A stretch of 55,186 bases of DNA, taken from assembly GCF_000337555.1 (NCBI RefSeq), contig NZ_AOIO01000003.1, forward strand, positions 59,636 through 114,821. The letters run 5' to 3'. This DNA comes from Natrialba asiatica DSM 12278 (GTDB taxonomy: Archaea; Halobacteriota; Halobacteria; Halobacteriales; Natrialbaceae). Shown one piece after another: positions 25,992 to 33,662 of the stretch. The translations under genes were made by a program, and so were the position numbers. A model generated the notes under the pieces. That model searched no databases, had not been told where the DNA came from, and saw only the letters and a program-made list of their open reading frames with translations. Each line of letters begins with the position of its first letter. Position 1 is the stretch's first letter.

Positions 25992-26197
25992 CGGTTGTTA
26001 GTGAGACGAAGCCCGTAGAAGGGACGATTCACAATAGCCGACACTACCGAACTCGTCCAATCGACGGGCTATTCGTCGCTGGCGACGTCTCAAGCGGCTC
26101 GGCTCCGTCGATTCCGTCCGCCGTTGCCAACGGGTACGAAATAGGTGCGACCGTTAATATGGAACTCTCTGGTGAGGCATTCGAAAGGGAGCAGTAA
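25992..26197 (+). pseudogene. C-terminal fragment of a thioredoxin-reductase-like FAD oxidoreductase
   Basis: An open frame that ends at 26197 reads TRPIDGLFVAGDVSSGSAP then SIPSAVANGYEIGATVNMEL. This is the second FAD-binding motif (GLFVAGD) and the last helix of a thioredoxin-reductase-like pyridine nucleotide-disulphide oxidoreductase. The upstream two thirds (first Rossmann fold, CxxC, NADPH domain) are absent; the frame instead runs back into the end of the DUF3267 gene in a different frame. It is a truncated remnant, presumably left by a deletion whose left edge is close to the DUF3267 stop. Confidence 0.7.
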
Positions 26198-26340
26198 GTG
26201 GGAGTGACGGTTCCGATAACCGCTTTCTCAACCTTATGACCGCATGAGCAACGCTGAAAGAAGGCAGTCTCGGAGGAAGCCAGTCTTCGCTCAGTGGGGC
26301 GAGGAGGAACAACGGAGTTCGTTCAGTACGGGAGAATCAC

Positions 26341-26934
26341 TTATCGTTTGGTCGCCTCGAGATACTCTTCACGTGAAACCGTATATCTGTGAACATCAGC
26401 AACGGTATCCGACAGTGGGAGCCAATTACGGAGAAGGCCTTCGTATTGACCGCCATACCGTTCGACGTACTTGTTGATCGCGCGTCGAGACTTCGCGTTC
26501 CCGTCAATATGAGCGGCGACGACGAGTTCGAGATTCAGTCGATCGAACGCCACGGAGAGGAGAGCATCGGCTCGCTCACCGGAATATCCACGCCCCCAAA
26601 ATTGCTTGTCAAGAAGGATACCTAGGTTGACGGACCGTTTTTCCCAGTGGGGATACAGTCCTGTCGTTCCGGCGATGACGCCTGCCCCGTTTTCTCTTTC
26701 GTTTGGTCGGATCACGTATTTCGCTCCCTGAACATCGTTCCACAATTCTTCAGCCTCGTCTACGTAGTCATACGTCTCTTTTACCGTCTCGTGGGGCTCC
26801 GAATCCCAATACTCGAACGTTTCCTCCGTGTCATCTCCATCGGAGTAGAGTTCGTGGAGAGCGAATACATCAACAGAGTCGTGCGAAATTCGTTCGAGAC
26901 TGAGTCGGTCCGTCTCGATGTGTTCCGGGAACAT
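26341..26934 (-). CDS. GNAT family N-acetyltransferase (RimJ/RimL-like)
   Basis: A 197-residue acetyltransferase of the Acetyltransf_3 type. Seen: N-terminal ETDRLSLERISHDSVDVF (TxRLxLR-like), AGTTGLYPHWEKRSVNLGILL, the acetyl-CoA loop QFWGRGYSGERADALL (QxxGxG/A pattern) near 112-125, and the later HIDGNAKSRRAINKY (NxxSxR pattern). Members acetylate ribosomal protein N-termini, antibiotics or small amines; the substrate is unknown. It stands alone between the oxidoreductase remnant and the ABC importer operon. Confidence 0.92.
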   Translation of the reverse strand: MFPEHIETDRLSLERISHDSVDVFALHELYSDGDDTEETFEYWDSEPHETVKETYDYVDEAEELWNDVQGAKYVIRPNERENGAGVIAGTTGLYPHWEKRSVNLGILLDKQFWGRGYSGERADALLSVAFDRLNLELVVAAHIDGNAKSRRAINKYVERYGGQYEGLLRNWLPLSDTVADVHRYTVSREEYLEATKR

Positions 26935-27091
26935 AATACATTACTCGCTGTTGGAAGCAATAGTTGTGGTAGGTAGTTGTGCTGGTATTATTCCAGGGAA
27001 TCCCGGTCGACTACTCTGATCAGTAAGCACGCCTCCTGAACGGCTATTTCACCCCCCATCTACGCTGTGATCAGGCAACGCATCAAAATCA

Positions 27092-27895
27092 TCAACTGAA
27101 ATCGTGGTAGCGACTAGCGTCTGCTGGGCTTCCGAGTTCAGCTCTGATCTTCGCGGCGTGGTCGACGAAGTCATGTGCCGTCCGTTCGCGGGGGCGCTCT
27201 AAGCCGATGGAGATGGTCGACTGCACGGTTCCTGGGTCAGCGTCCATGACGACGACGCGGTCAGCCAGCGTCACCGCTTCGTCGATGTCGTGCGTGACGA
27301 ACACGATGGTCTGTCCGGTCTGGGCCCAGATATCGAGCAATTCGGCGTGCAGGCGGTCGCGCGTTCGCGCGTCGACACTGCCGAACGGTTCGTCCATCAA
27401 CAGGATCTCCGGATCGACGGCGAGGGCGCGAGCGATCCCGACGCGCTGTTTCATCCCGCCGGACAGCTCCTTCGGGTAGGCGTCCTCGAAGCCGTCGAGT
27501 CCGACGAGATCGATCAACTCCCGGACCCGTGCCTCGCAGTCCGCGCACTCACACGCGGGCCGGTCGAGGCCGAATCGGACGTTCCCGCGGACGGTCCGCC
27601 AGGGGAACAGCGCGTACTCCTGAAAGACCATTCCCCGGTCCAGACCCGGGTCAGTTACCGGGTCACCGCCAACCAGAACCGAGCCACTGTCCGGGTCGTC
27701 GAGGCCGGCGATCGTCCGCAACAGCGTGGTCTTTCCACACCCGGACGGTCCGACGACACAGCAGAACTCGCCCTCCGAAACCGAGAACGAGACATCTTCG
27801 AGCGCTTGCGTCGACTCGTAGGCCTTGCTAACGTTCCGGATGGTAATCTTCTCGCTGGACTCCTGATCGGTGGCTGATATCTCACTCATCGCCAT
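27092..27895 (-). CDS. ABC transporter ATP-binding protein, nitrate/sulfonate/taurine type
   Basis: A 267-residue ATPase of the SsuB/TauB/NrtD group. Seen: Walker A GPSGCGKT at 49-56, Q-loop MVFQEYALFPWR near 89-100, signature LSGGMKQRVGIARAL, Walker B ILLMDEPFGSVD and switch VTHDIDEAV. Unusually, CECADC lies at 115-120 in the helical domain. It energises import through the permease at 27886-28728. The listed ATG (27895) overlaps the permease end by 10 bp; a second ATG at 27889 forms an ATGA with the permease stop and is an equally good start. Last gene of a three-gene operon. Confidence 0.93.
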   Translation of the reverse strand: MAMSEISATDQESSEKITIRNVSKAYESTQALEDVSFSVSEGEFCCVVGPSGCGKTTLLRTIAGLDDPDSGSVLVGGDPVTDPGLDRGMVFQEYALFPWRTVRGNVRFGLDRPACECADCEARVRELIDLVGLDGFEDAYPKELSGGMKQRVGIARALAVDPEILLMDEPFGSVDARTRDRLHAELLDIWAQTGQTIVFVTHDIDEAVTLADRVVVMDADPGTVQSTISIGLERPRERTAHDFVDHAAKIRAELGSPADASRYHDFS

Positions 27896-28728
27896 GCAAG
27901 TACACTCCGTTCGACGAGTCGAAACCCGACGTCCATACAGAGGAACGCCAGGCTGATTAGGAACATGTAGGCGACGCTGGTCGCCATCGCGAGGTTATTC
28001 GAGGCGTTGATGATCTCGTAGCCGACGCCGGGTGCGCCGAACAATTCAGCGCCGACGACGATCATCCAGCAGCGACCGATGCTCGTTCGGAATCCCGTCA
28101 ATACGTGGGGAGCCGCGCTCGGGAGCGCGACGAGCTTCAGCATCGAGAGATCACGTTCTACGCCGAGCGTCGACGCGGCATCGGTCAGTTCGCTCGAAAC
28201 GCCTTCGACGCCACCGTAGGCCCCGTAGAAGTTAATCCAGAACGCGCCGACGAAGACGATAAACGCCGCGCCGGTGTGATGGATGCCGAACCAGACGATC
28301 GCGAAGACGACCCACGCCAGCGGCGGGATCGGACGAAGCGCTCGGACGAGCGGCCGTAACCAGTCGTCGAGTACACCGTTCCACCCCATCGCCAGTCCGA
28401 GACCGATACCACAGCTAGCACCGAGGAGGAGGCCAGGAACGTAGTGGAACAACGTCTCTGCGAGGCGCGCAACCCCCGTTGGAAGCACCAGCTCCGACCC
28501 GAAGATGGGGACCACAATCGCAGTTGAAGTTGCAAAAAGATCGAAAAACGCGTGCGCCGAATCAACCGGTCCCGGCACCAAATACGACGGCTGGGTCACC
28601 ATTGCTCCGGCCCACCAAACGAGGAGGAACGCGAGGAGACCGCCTAAACCGCGAAGATACCTCTTCACGTCTCCCTCGAACCCGGCCGTGACCATCGTGT
28701 TGGAATCGGTGTCGGTTTGGTGGCTCAT
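27886..28728 (-). CDS. ABC transporter permease, nitrate/sulfonate/taurine type
   Basis: A 280-residue inner-membrane permease of the SsuC/TauC group with about six hydrophobic segments. The EAA-like loop facing the ATPase reads DAASTLGVERDLSMLKLVALPSA, near 182-204, with the usual following LTGFRTSIGRCWMIVVGAELFGAPGVGYEI. Its ATG overlaps the stop of the binding protein gene (ATGA), so it is translationally coupled. It works with the binding protein at 28725-29753 and the ATPase at 27092-27895. Confidence 0.93.
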   Translation of the reverse strand: MSHQTDTDSNTMVTAGFEGDVKRYLRGLGGLLAFLLVWWAGAMVTQPSYLVPGPVDSAHAFFDLFATSTAIVVPIFGSELVLPTGVARLAETLFHYVPGLLLGASCGIGLGLAMGWNGVLDDWLRPLVRALRPIPPLAWVVFAIVWFGIHHTGAAFIVFVGAFWINFYGAYGGVEGVSSELTDAASTLGVERDLSMLKLVALPSAAPHVLTGFRTSIGRCWMIVVGAELFGAPGVGYEIINASNNLAMATSVAYMFLISLAFLCMDVGFRLVERSVLAWR

Positions 28729-29753
28729 TCTTGGATAGCGTCGTAGGGATCGAACGCGAACAGGTTCTCGGTCGCGATCGGTTCCTCGACGTTGCCGACG
28801 TTCGCGACGAACTCACCCATCGTTGTGGCCTGGTCGGTAATCGCGTGGGGATCCGAGATGAAATCCGACGCCTGCGAGTCCATGGCAGCCGTAGCGAGAT
28901 CCTCGCTCACTCCGGACCCGATCACCGACGCAGCGTCGCCAGCGGCTGCATCCGGTGAGTCTGCCGCGAACTCGGTTGCTGCCATATGCTGTTCGACCAG
29001 CGACTGCGAGACGTCGCTGTCGTCGATCACCTGCTGGTTCGCGAACAGCACCGTTACCGGGTGATCTTCTAGGATATTCCCGGACCAGGCGAGTTCGCCG
29101 AAGCCGTCATCCTGTCCGATGACCGTCGCGAACGGTTCCTGAATAATCGTCGCGTCAATGTCGCCCGATTGGATCGTTTGGACCGCCTTTGCCGGTGGGA
29201 CTTTCGACTGGTCGATGACGGAGTCCATCTCACCGACGTCGAGGTCCTCCTGAATCCAGTACCGAAGCACGATATCAGGAACGCTCCCGTCCGGAGGGGC
29301 ACCGAATCGTATCTTCCTGCCGTGCTCCCGCTCGAATCGCTCGAATGTGGCCGCCCCTTCCTGTTCGTACAGATCGACGAGTTCGGTTGTCGCCACGATT
29401 TTGAAGCCGTTTTTCGAGTTTGCCGCAAGGATACCGGCGTCGGTTCCCTTGTCGGCGAGAACCATCGCAGGGGTGATTCCGAAGAGCGCAGCGTCGACAT
29501 CCCCGCTGGCGAACGCCTTGACCACGTTCGGTCCAGAGCTAAATCGCTCGATAGAAACATCCACTGGGATGCTCTCATAGTACCCCTCCTGTTCCATCAC
29601 GTAGTGTTGTATGTTCGGATAGATCGGGACGTACGCGACAGTCACCGAGTCGAGCGACTCGCCGCTTCGACCGAGACAGCCAGCCATTCCCGTTGCTGCA
29701 GCCGCGCTTGCGCCTGCCCCCTGGAGCAGTTTTCGTCGCGTGGTTTGGACCAT
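28725..29753 (-). CDS. ABC transporter substrate-binding lipoprotein, nitrate/sulfonate/taurine type
   Basis: A 342-residue TAT-exported lipoprotein: TRRKLLQGAGASAAAATG with the twin arginine, then lipobox MAGC (Cys near 26). The body matches the SsuA/TauA/THI5-like fold: VTVAYVPIYPNIQHYVMEQEG, SSGPNVVKAFASGDVDAALFG, and IQSGDIDATIIQEPFATV. The ligand might be an alkanesulfonate, taurine, nitrate or another small compound; no desulfonating enzyme or nitrate reductase is near, so this stays open. First gene of the operon; a TATA-like TATTATATTA lies 28 bp upstream of its ATG. Confidence 0.92.
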   Translation of the reverse strand: MVQTTRRKLLQGAGASAAAATGMAGCLGRSGESLDSVTVAYVPIYPNIQHYVMEQEGYYESIPVDVSIERFSSGPNVVKAFASGDVDAALFGITPAMVLADKGTDAGILAANSKNGFKIVATTELVDLYEQEGAATFERFEREHGRKIRFGAPPDGSVPDIVLRYWIQEDLDVGEMDSVIDQSKVPPAKAVQTIQSGDIDATIIQEPFATVIGQDDGFGELAWSGNILEDHPVTVLFANQQVIDDSDVSQSLVEQHMAATEFAADSPDAAAGDAASVIGSGVSEDLATAAMDSQASDFISDPHAITDQATTMGEFVANVGNVEEPIATENLFAFDPYDAIQE

Positions 29754-29775
29754 CGATGTTGCTAAACAATATCTC

Positions 29776-29785
29776 TAATATAATA
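29776..29785 (-). promoter_or_regulatory. TATA box of the nitrate/taurine-type ABC operon
   Basis: TATTATATTA on the minus strand, centred 28 bp before the ATG at 29753, fitting a leaderless transcript. Confidence 0.55.
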
Positions 29786-30466
29786 ACTACTGTGATCTCA
29801 GGACACATTATTAATATAAATCAGCACCATCGAACTAGTGCTAATTTGATCGTTCGTCATTGGAAAAACAATTGGAACCGGGGTGCCTTCTCACATCGAG
29901 GGAGCGATGGAAGAGAGGGCTAGAGATGGGCGACCTCCAAATTCAAGACACGACAATGGCCGTCGCCGAGGAACTCAAAGCAGTTCCCTCAAGGACCCAT
30001 CAGTAAGTCGAACTATTGAAACGGCCTACAGAGCAGAGTCAGCGTCGGAGAGAGAAGTCACTGACTGGAGCCAACAGCGCGGGAAACAGGGGTAAGATCC
30101 GATGGGCGGTCTTTCGCTCACGATCGATCAGTCGAAAATCCTCGTGGGATCGTTCACAGCCGCCGCTGATCGTCCTCGTCATACGTTCGAAGATCCTGTT
30201 CGACGAGTTCAGCCGCCCGATCGAGCCGCCTTTGCTCGTCCGGTTTCGCTTCCTCGACCGACGCGCCATAACTGATCCTGGATCGGTCCGGGTCCGCCTT
30301 GGAGTCCTTGACGGCCGATGTCCGGAACCGCAGCGACTACGCGAGACACCTCGATCACGGACTACGGAAAACGGGAGCCGAAGACCTCGCAAACGACGTA
30401 TTCGACGGCGAGGGAGGTGGCGGCCCCGATGGCGAGCCGAGGTACTAGGTGTGGTAGTGCTGTTGC
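29786..30466. other. Gene-poor gap with two unidentified coding-like traces
   Basis: No intact gene is called. On the plus strand a frame from about 30272 to 30448 ends with DYARHLDHGLRKTGAEDLA and VFDGEGGGG before its stop, with haloarchaeal-like acidic composition but no start. On the minus strand a frame around 30260-30160 reads VEEAKPDEQRRLDRAAELV and then stops near 30163. Both look like ends of lost genes. A 26-codon plus-strand frame at 29926-30006 starts MGDLQIQDTTMAVAEELKA; I do not recognise it. Confidence 0.35.
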
Positions 30467-30913
30467 TCAGGACGGCGTACTGAACTCGTCGAACAGTGCA
30501 ATGACTCGCTGTTCGATTTCATCACGGATCTCACGTACTCGGTCGAAATCCGATCCATCGGGATCCTCAAGCGCCCAATCACGGATGTCGACGTCTTCGC
30601 CAACCTCACCGACGTCCAGCGTGGAACAACCCATCGTGGCGACGTAGTCGCAGGACTGCAGTTCCTCGATCGTGATTTCACGGGGCGTTCGATCGGAGAG
30701 GTCGAACCCCGCTTCGTCCATTACCTCGATTACTTCCTCATGGACGTGGTCGGCTGGATGCGTCCCGCCAGTCAAGATTTCGACGCGGTCGGCAAGATCA
30801 CGGCGGTCGCGTTCGCGTTCCGCGAACGCCGTGGACATCTGGGAGCGGCCAGCGTTCTGGACGCACATGAAGGCGATACGGATCGGATCGTCTAAAGTAC
30901 TGTTAGTGGACAT
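30467..30913 (-). CDS. arsC: Arsenate reductase / low-molecular-weight phosphatase family
   Basis: A 148-residue protein of the LMW-PTP-type arsenate reductases. Seen: the P-loop-like CVQNAGRSQMS at 17-27 (first catalytic Cys17), a later CDYVATMGCS near 87-96 offering the redox cysteines, and a DWALEDPDG segment near 112-120. It reduces arsenate to arsenite for export, using thioredoxin-type electrons. It follows the ACR3 transporter by 14 bp in an arsR-acr3-arsC operon on the minus strand, which makes the arsenate role secure relative to a generic phosphatase. Confidence 0.93.
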   Translation of the reverse strand: MSTNSTLDDPIRIAFMCVQNAGRSQMSTAFAERERDRRDLADRVEILTGGTHPADHVHEEVIEVMDEAGFDLSDRTPREITIEELQSCDYVATMGCSTLDVGEVGEDVDIRDWALEDPDGSDFDRVREIRDEIEQRVIALFDEFSTPS

Positions 30914-30927
30914 GATTGTTGTAGTGG

Positions 30928-32088
30928 TTAATCGTTAGCTGCTGGGTCGGACGTCGATGCATCGAGACTTCCAGTATTGGAGGCGCTCCAGTCGAATTTC
31001 CGCTGGAAGTAGAGGGCGACGTTGACCAACCCCAGCAGGACCGGGACCTCGATGAGTGGCCCGATGACGGTCGCGAACGCGACGCCAGAACCGACACCGA
31101 ACACGGCGACTGCGACCGCGATTGCTAACTCGAAGTTGTTCGAAGCAGCCGTGAATCCAATCGCGGTCGTTGTCGAGTAGTCCGCGCCGATGCCACGGCC
31201 CATACCGAAGCTCACGAGGAACATCACGACGAAGTAGATCGTCAGCGGAACGGCGATCAACAAGACGTCGCCCGGCGAGGCGACGATGTTCTCGCCCTGT
31301 GTAGCGAACATGACGATCACGGTAAACAGCAATGCGACGAGGGTGAGGGGATCGATTTTTGGGATGAACTCCTCATCGTACCACTCCTCACCCTTTTGTC
31401 GAGTGCTGACGTAGCGGGTAAGGAAGCCGCCGGCAAACGGAATCCCGAGGAAGATGACGATCGCCTCGAACACCTGTATCGGCGTGATCTCGAATGTCGT
31501 GATCCCAGCAACCAGCGACTCCATGCCGAGCAGCGGCGGCAAGAACAGCGCGAAGAACCAGACGTATACCCCGTACGTGATGATCTGGAAGAGGCTGTTA
31601 AATGCGACCAGGCCGGTCACGTATTCGGTCGAACCCTCGGCGAGTTCGTTCCAGACGAGCACCATCGCGATACACCGGGCCATCCCGATGAACACGAGTC
31701 CGAGGAAGAACTCGGGACGGGGCGGGAGACCTGGAACAAGCCCACTGAAGAAGATTACCGCAAGCCCGAACATGAGGGTCGGGCCGATGAGCCAGTTCTG
31801 GACGAGACTGAGCCCGAGTACTCGCCAGTTACTGAACACCGCCCGGAGCTGCGAGTAATCGGCTTTCGCCAGCGGCGGATACATCATCAGCACGAGCCCG
31901 AGTTCCACAAAGTGAAGGTCCTGAATGGGATCGGTTACCGACGGGGCGACATAGCCCACTCCCACACCGATTGCCATCGCGGCGAAGATCCAGACGGTGA
32001 GGTACTTGTCGAGGAAATCCATCGACCGCGGGTCCCCACAATCTGGACAGTCACAGTGCGGGCCGTGTTCGTGTTCGACGTTACTCAT
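30928..32088 (-). CDS. acr3: ACR3-family arsenite efflux permease with Cys/His-rich N-terminus
   Basis: A 386-residue membrane protein with about ten hydrophobic segments matching the ACR3/BASS arsenite exporters. Seen: LDKYLTVWIFAAMAIGVGVG at the first helix, GLVFIGMARCIAMVLVWNEL near 131-150 containing the cysteine essential in ACR3 proteins, and ATAIGFTAASNNFELAIAVA near 315. Before helix 1 it carries a distinctive HEHGPHCDCPDCGDP segment, a possible metal-binding tail. The ATG at 32088 is preferred over the GTG just before it. It overlaps the arsR stop by 8 bp and is followed by arsC. Confidence 0.93.
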   Translation of the reverse strand: MSNVEHEHGPHCDCPDCGDPRSMDFLDKYLTVWIFAAMAIGVGVGYVAPSVTDPIQDLHFVELGLVLMMYPPLAKADYSQLRAVFSNWRVLGLSLVQNWLIGPTLMFGLAVIFFSGLVPGLPPRPEFFLGLVFIGMARCIAMVLVWNELAEGSTEYVTGLVAFNSLFQIITYGVYVWFFALFLPPLLGMESLVAGITTFEITPIQVFEAIVIFLGIPFAGGFLTRYVSTRQKGEEWYDEEFIPKIDPLTLVALLFTVIVMFATQGENIVASPGDVLLIAVPLTIYFVVMFLVSFGMGRGIGADYSTTTAIGFTAASNNFELAIAVAVAVFGVGSGVAFATVIGPLIEVPVLLGLVNVALYFQRKFDWSASNTGSLDASTSDPAAND

Positions 32089-32482
32089 CACCGTTCACGC
32101 TCCCTTCGAGGACCGTGACGAGTGCTATCGCACGGTTGGTTGCCCGGTACTTCTTCCAGCGCCCGTCCTTCCGGCCGTCGACGAGACCCGCATCGACGAG
32201 TTTCGAGAGGGCGTGGCTGAGACCGCTCTCGGTCACGTCAACGACTGCGTTCAACTCGCAAACGCAGAGTTCCTCCTGTGCCGCAACCAGTACGCGCACG
32301 AGTGTGTAGCGTGTCTCGTTCCCGAGTGCCGAGAGGACATCGAGTTCAGCGTCGGCCTGTGCCGTTCCGAGCCCCGCCTCGAGTGTCCCTAGCTCGTCGA
32401 GCCGACGCTCGATATCCTCGCTTCGACACTCCTCGAGTTCGTCATCGAGGTAGCGTCGAAGCCGTTCCGTTGGTTGTGCCAT
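32081..32482 (-). CDS. arsR: ArsR-family arsenic-responsive repressor
   Basis: A 133-residue winged-helix regulator. Seen: LDVLSALGNETRYTLVRVLV at the first helix pair, the metalloid-sensing ELCVCEL at the start of the third helix, the recognition helix VTESGLSHALSKLVDAGLV, and the wing DGRKDGRWKKYRAT. It should repress the arsR-acr3-arsC operon until arsenite or antimonite binds the cysteine pair. Start at 32482 (MAQPTERL) is chosen over the upstream ATG at 32500 because the TATA-like TTTAAT is about 29 bp from 32482 but only about 10 bp from 32500. A palindrome overlaps the promoter. Confidence 0.94.
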   Translation of the reverse strand: MAQPTERLRRYLDDELEECRSEDIERRLDELGTLEAGLGTAQADAELDVLSALGNETRYTLVRVLVAAQEELCVCELNAVVDVTESGLSHALSKLVDAGLVDGRKDGRWKKYRATNRAIALVTVLEGSVNGDE

Positions 32483-32490
32483 CGAGATCG

Positions 32491-32510
32491 AATTGACCAT
32501 ATTCTCAATT
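32491..32510 (-). promoter_or_regulatory. ArsR operator overlapping the ars promoter
   Basis: AATTGA (32491-32496) and TCAATT (32505-32510) form a perfect 6-bp inverted repeat with 8 bp between. It abuts the TATA-like TTTAAT (read on the minus strand at about 32513-32508) and covers the space between it and the leaderless start of arsR at 32482, where a bound repressor would block transcription. Confidence 0.6.
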
Positions 32511-32697
32511 AAACCTTCCGGAGAACCCGCGGGAGAATGCGTCGAGAAGACTCGGTCTGTCCCCCGAATGGATATAAAACCAGCTTAGGGGCAGACAACA
32601 CCGTACTCGTCTTGGAACCCGACCAAAGGGGTTATGGATATGCCTGAGTAGGAATTCGATTGAATTTTGGCTCAAATAAATTGGACGCGATCATCGT

Positions 32698-32907
32698 GTG
32701 ACGGCTGACTCGCTGGTAACGACCGATCCTGCGCCAAACCCCTCTGACACCTTCGACCAGGAAATCGGCCCCGATGTGACCGAAATCGACGATATCGAAC
32801 GTCCGTCGGCCGTCGAAATCGACCCTGACACGGCGGCCGAGAAGTACCGACGGGAGCCGGTCGAGCACTCGTCGTGCTCTCCGTGGCTCGAACGAGGCCG
32901 GAACTGA
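32698..32907 (+). CDS. Small acidic hypothetical protein
   Basis: A 69-residue frame starting with GTG, rich in Asp/Glu (DQEIGPDVTEIDDIE, AVEIDPDTAAEKYRRE) and ending near a lone Cys. The composition is typical of haloarchaeal small proteins. An AAATAAA lies about 21 bp upstream of the GTG, roughly where a TATA box for a leaderless gene should be. No family is recognised and the longer frames on the other strand are less plausible. Divergent from arsR. Confidence 0.4.
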   Translation: MTADSLVTTDPAPNPSDTFDQEIGPDVTEIDDIERPSAVEIDPDTAAEKYRREPVEHSSCSPWLERGRN

Positions 32908-33015
32908 TCAAAAGACAGCACCAACTAGTTGTTGTGTTTCCTATATTCGGTCAAACGGATAGTATGGGGTGAGTTTTGGCGATACACTGATCGTTCCGAC
33001 TCCGGTAGTGTACGT

Positions 33016-33438
33016 ATGCCGACCGAAGAAACGGACGAACTCCGACGAATCCTTGAGTACGACCGCGTTGCAGTCGTCGGAGCGTCGACGTCGTACGAGA
33101 AGGCAGCACACATCGTACCAGCGTATCTTCAGCGCCACGGCTACGATATCACTCCCATCAATCCAAATGCGGACGAGGTCTTCGGCGAACGGGCGTACGA
33201 TTCGCTGGCCGACGTTACGGAGCCTATCGATATTGTCGAGATCTTTCGGCCAAGTGAGGAAGTTCCGGAACTAGTAGAACAGGCGCTCGCTCGGAGCGAC
33301 GTGAAGGCGATCTGGATGCAGCTTGGAATACGGCACGATGAGGCTGCACAAACGGCAGAAGCGGCCGGGTTAGCGGTGGTTCAAGATCACTGTATGAAGG
33401 TCGAACATGGCCGGCTTATTCGCCATCCGATGGACTGA
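33016..33438 (+). CDS. CoA-binding domain protein
   Basis: A 140-residue Rossmann protein of the CoA_binding_2 (YccU-like) group. Seen: VAVVGASTSYEKAAHIVPAY at 18-37 with the nucleotide-binding turn, GYDITPINPNADEVFGE, VDIVEIF-like strand read here as IDIVEIFRPSEEVPELV, and KAIWMQLGIRHDEAA with VVQDHCMKVEHGRL, containing the conserved Cys near 128. Such proteins bind CoA or an acyl-CoA; their role is not established. The frame is open upstream to 32929, but the family begins at this ATG. Confidence 0.9.
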   Translation: MPTEETDELRRILEYDRVAVVGASTSYEKAAHIVPAYLQRHGYDITPINPNADEVFGERAYDSLADVTEPIDIVEIFRPSEEVPELVEQALARSDVKAIWMQLGIRHDEAAQTAEAAGLAVVQDHCMKVEHGRLIRHPMD

Positions 33439-33461
33439 CCGAAGATACTCACTACGCCTCA

Positions 33462-33662
33462 CTCCCTTCGAGTACTCTGATCTACGGTGGCGGATTCGCT
33501 GTTAGTGGCAGTGGCGGATCTATCTCTCTTCATCGATTCCGCTGGCACTGACTGAACAATCTCCGCAGGTATTCGTTCGGTAAGTGCGTGATTCGGGCGT
33601 CGTTGGTTGGAATAGTTGCTGAACTGCTGGAACCACCGTCTCACAGCCGGTCGACTGCCCAC
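33462..33662 (-). pseudogene. Possible C-terminal remnant of a DDE transposase
   Basis: The minus-strand frame reads RRWFQQFSNYSNQRRPNHAL followed by TERIPAEIV. The pattern YN.xRPNxAL..RTPAE is the usual end of IS3/IS481-type DDE transposases. Nothing upstream in any frame gives the catalytic core, so only the tail is left. The call is on this one motif. Confidence 0.35.
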
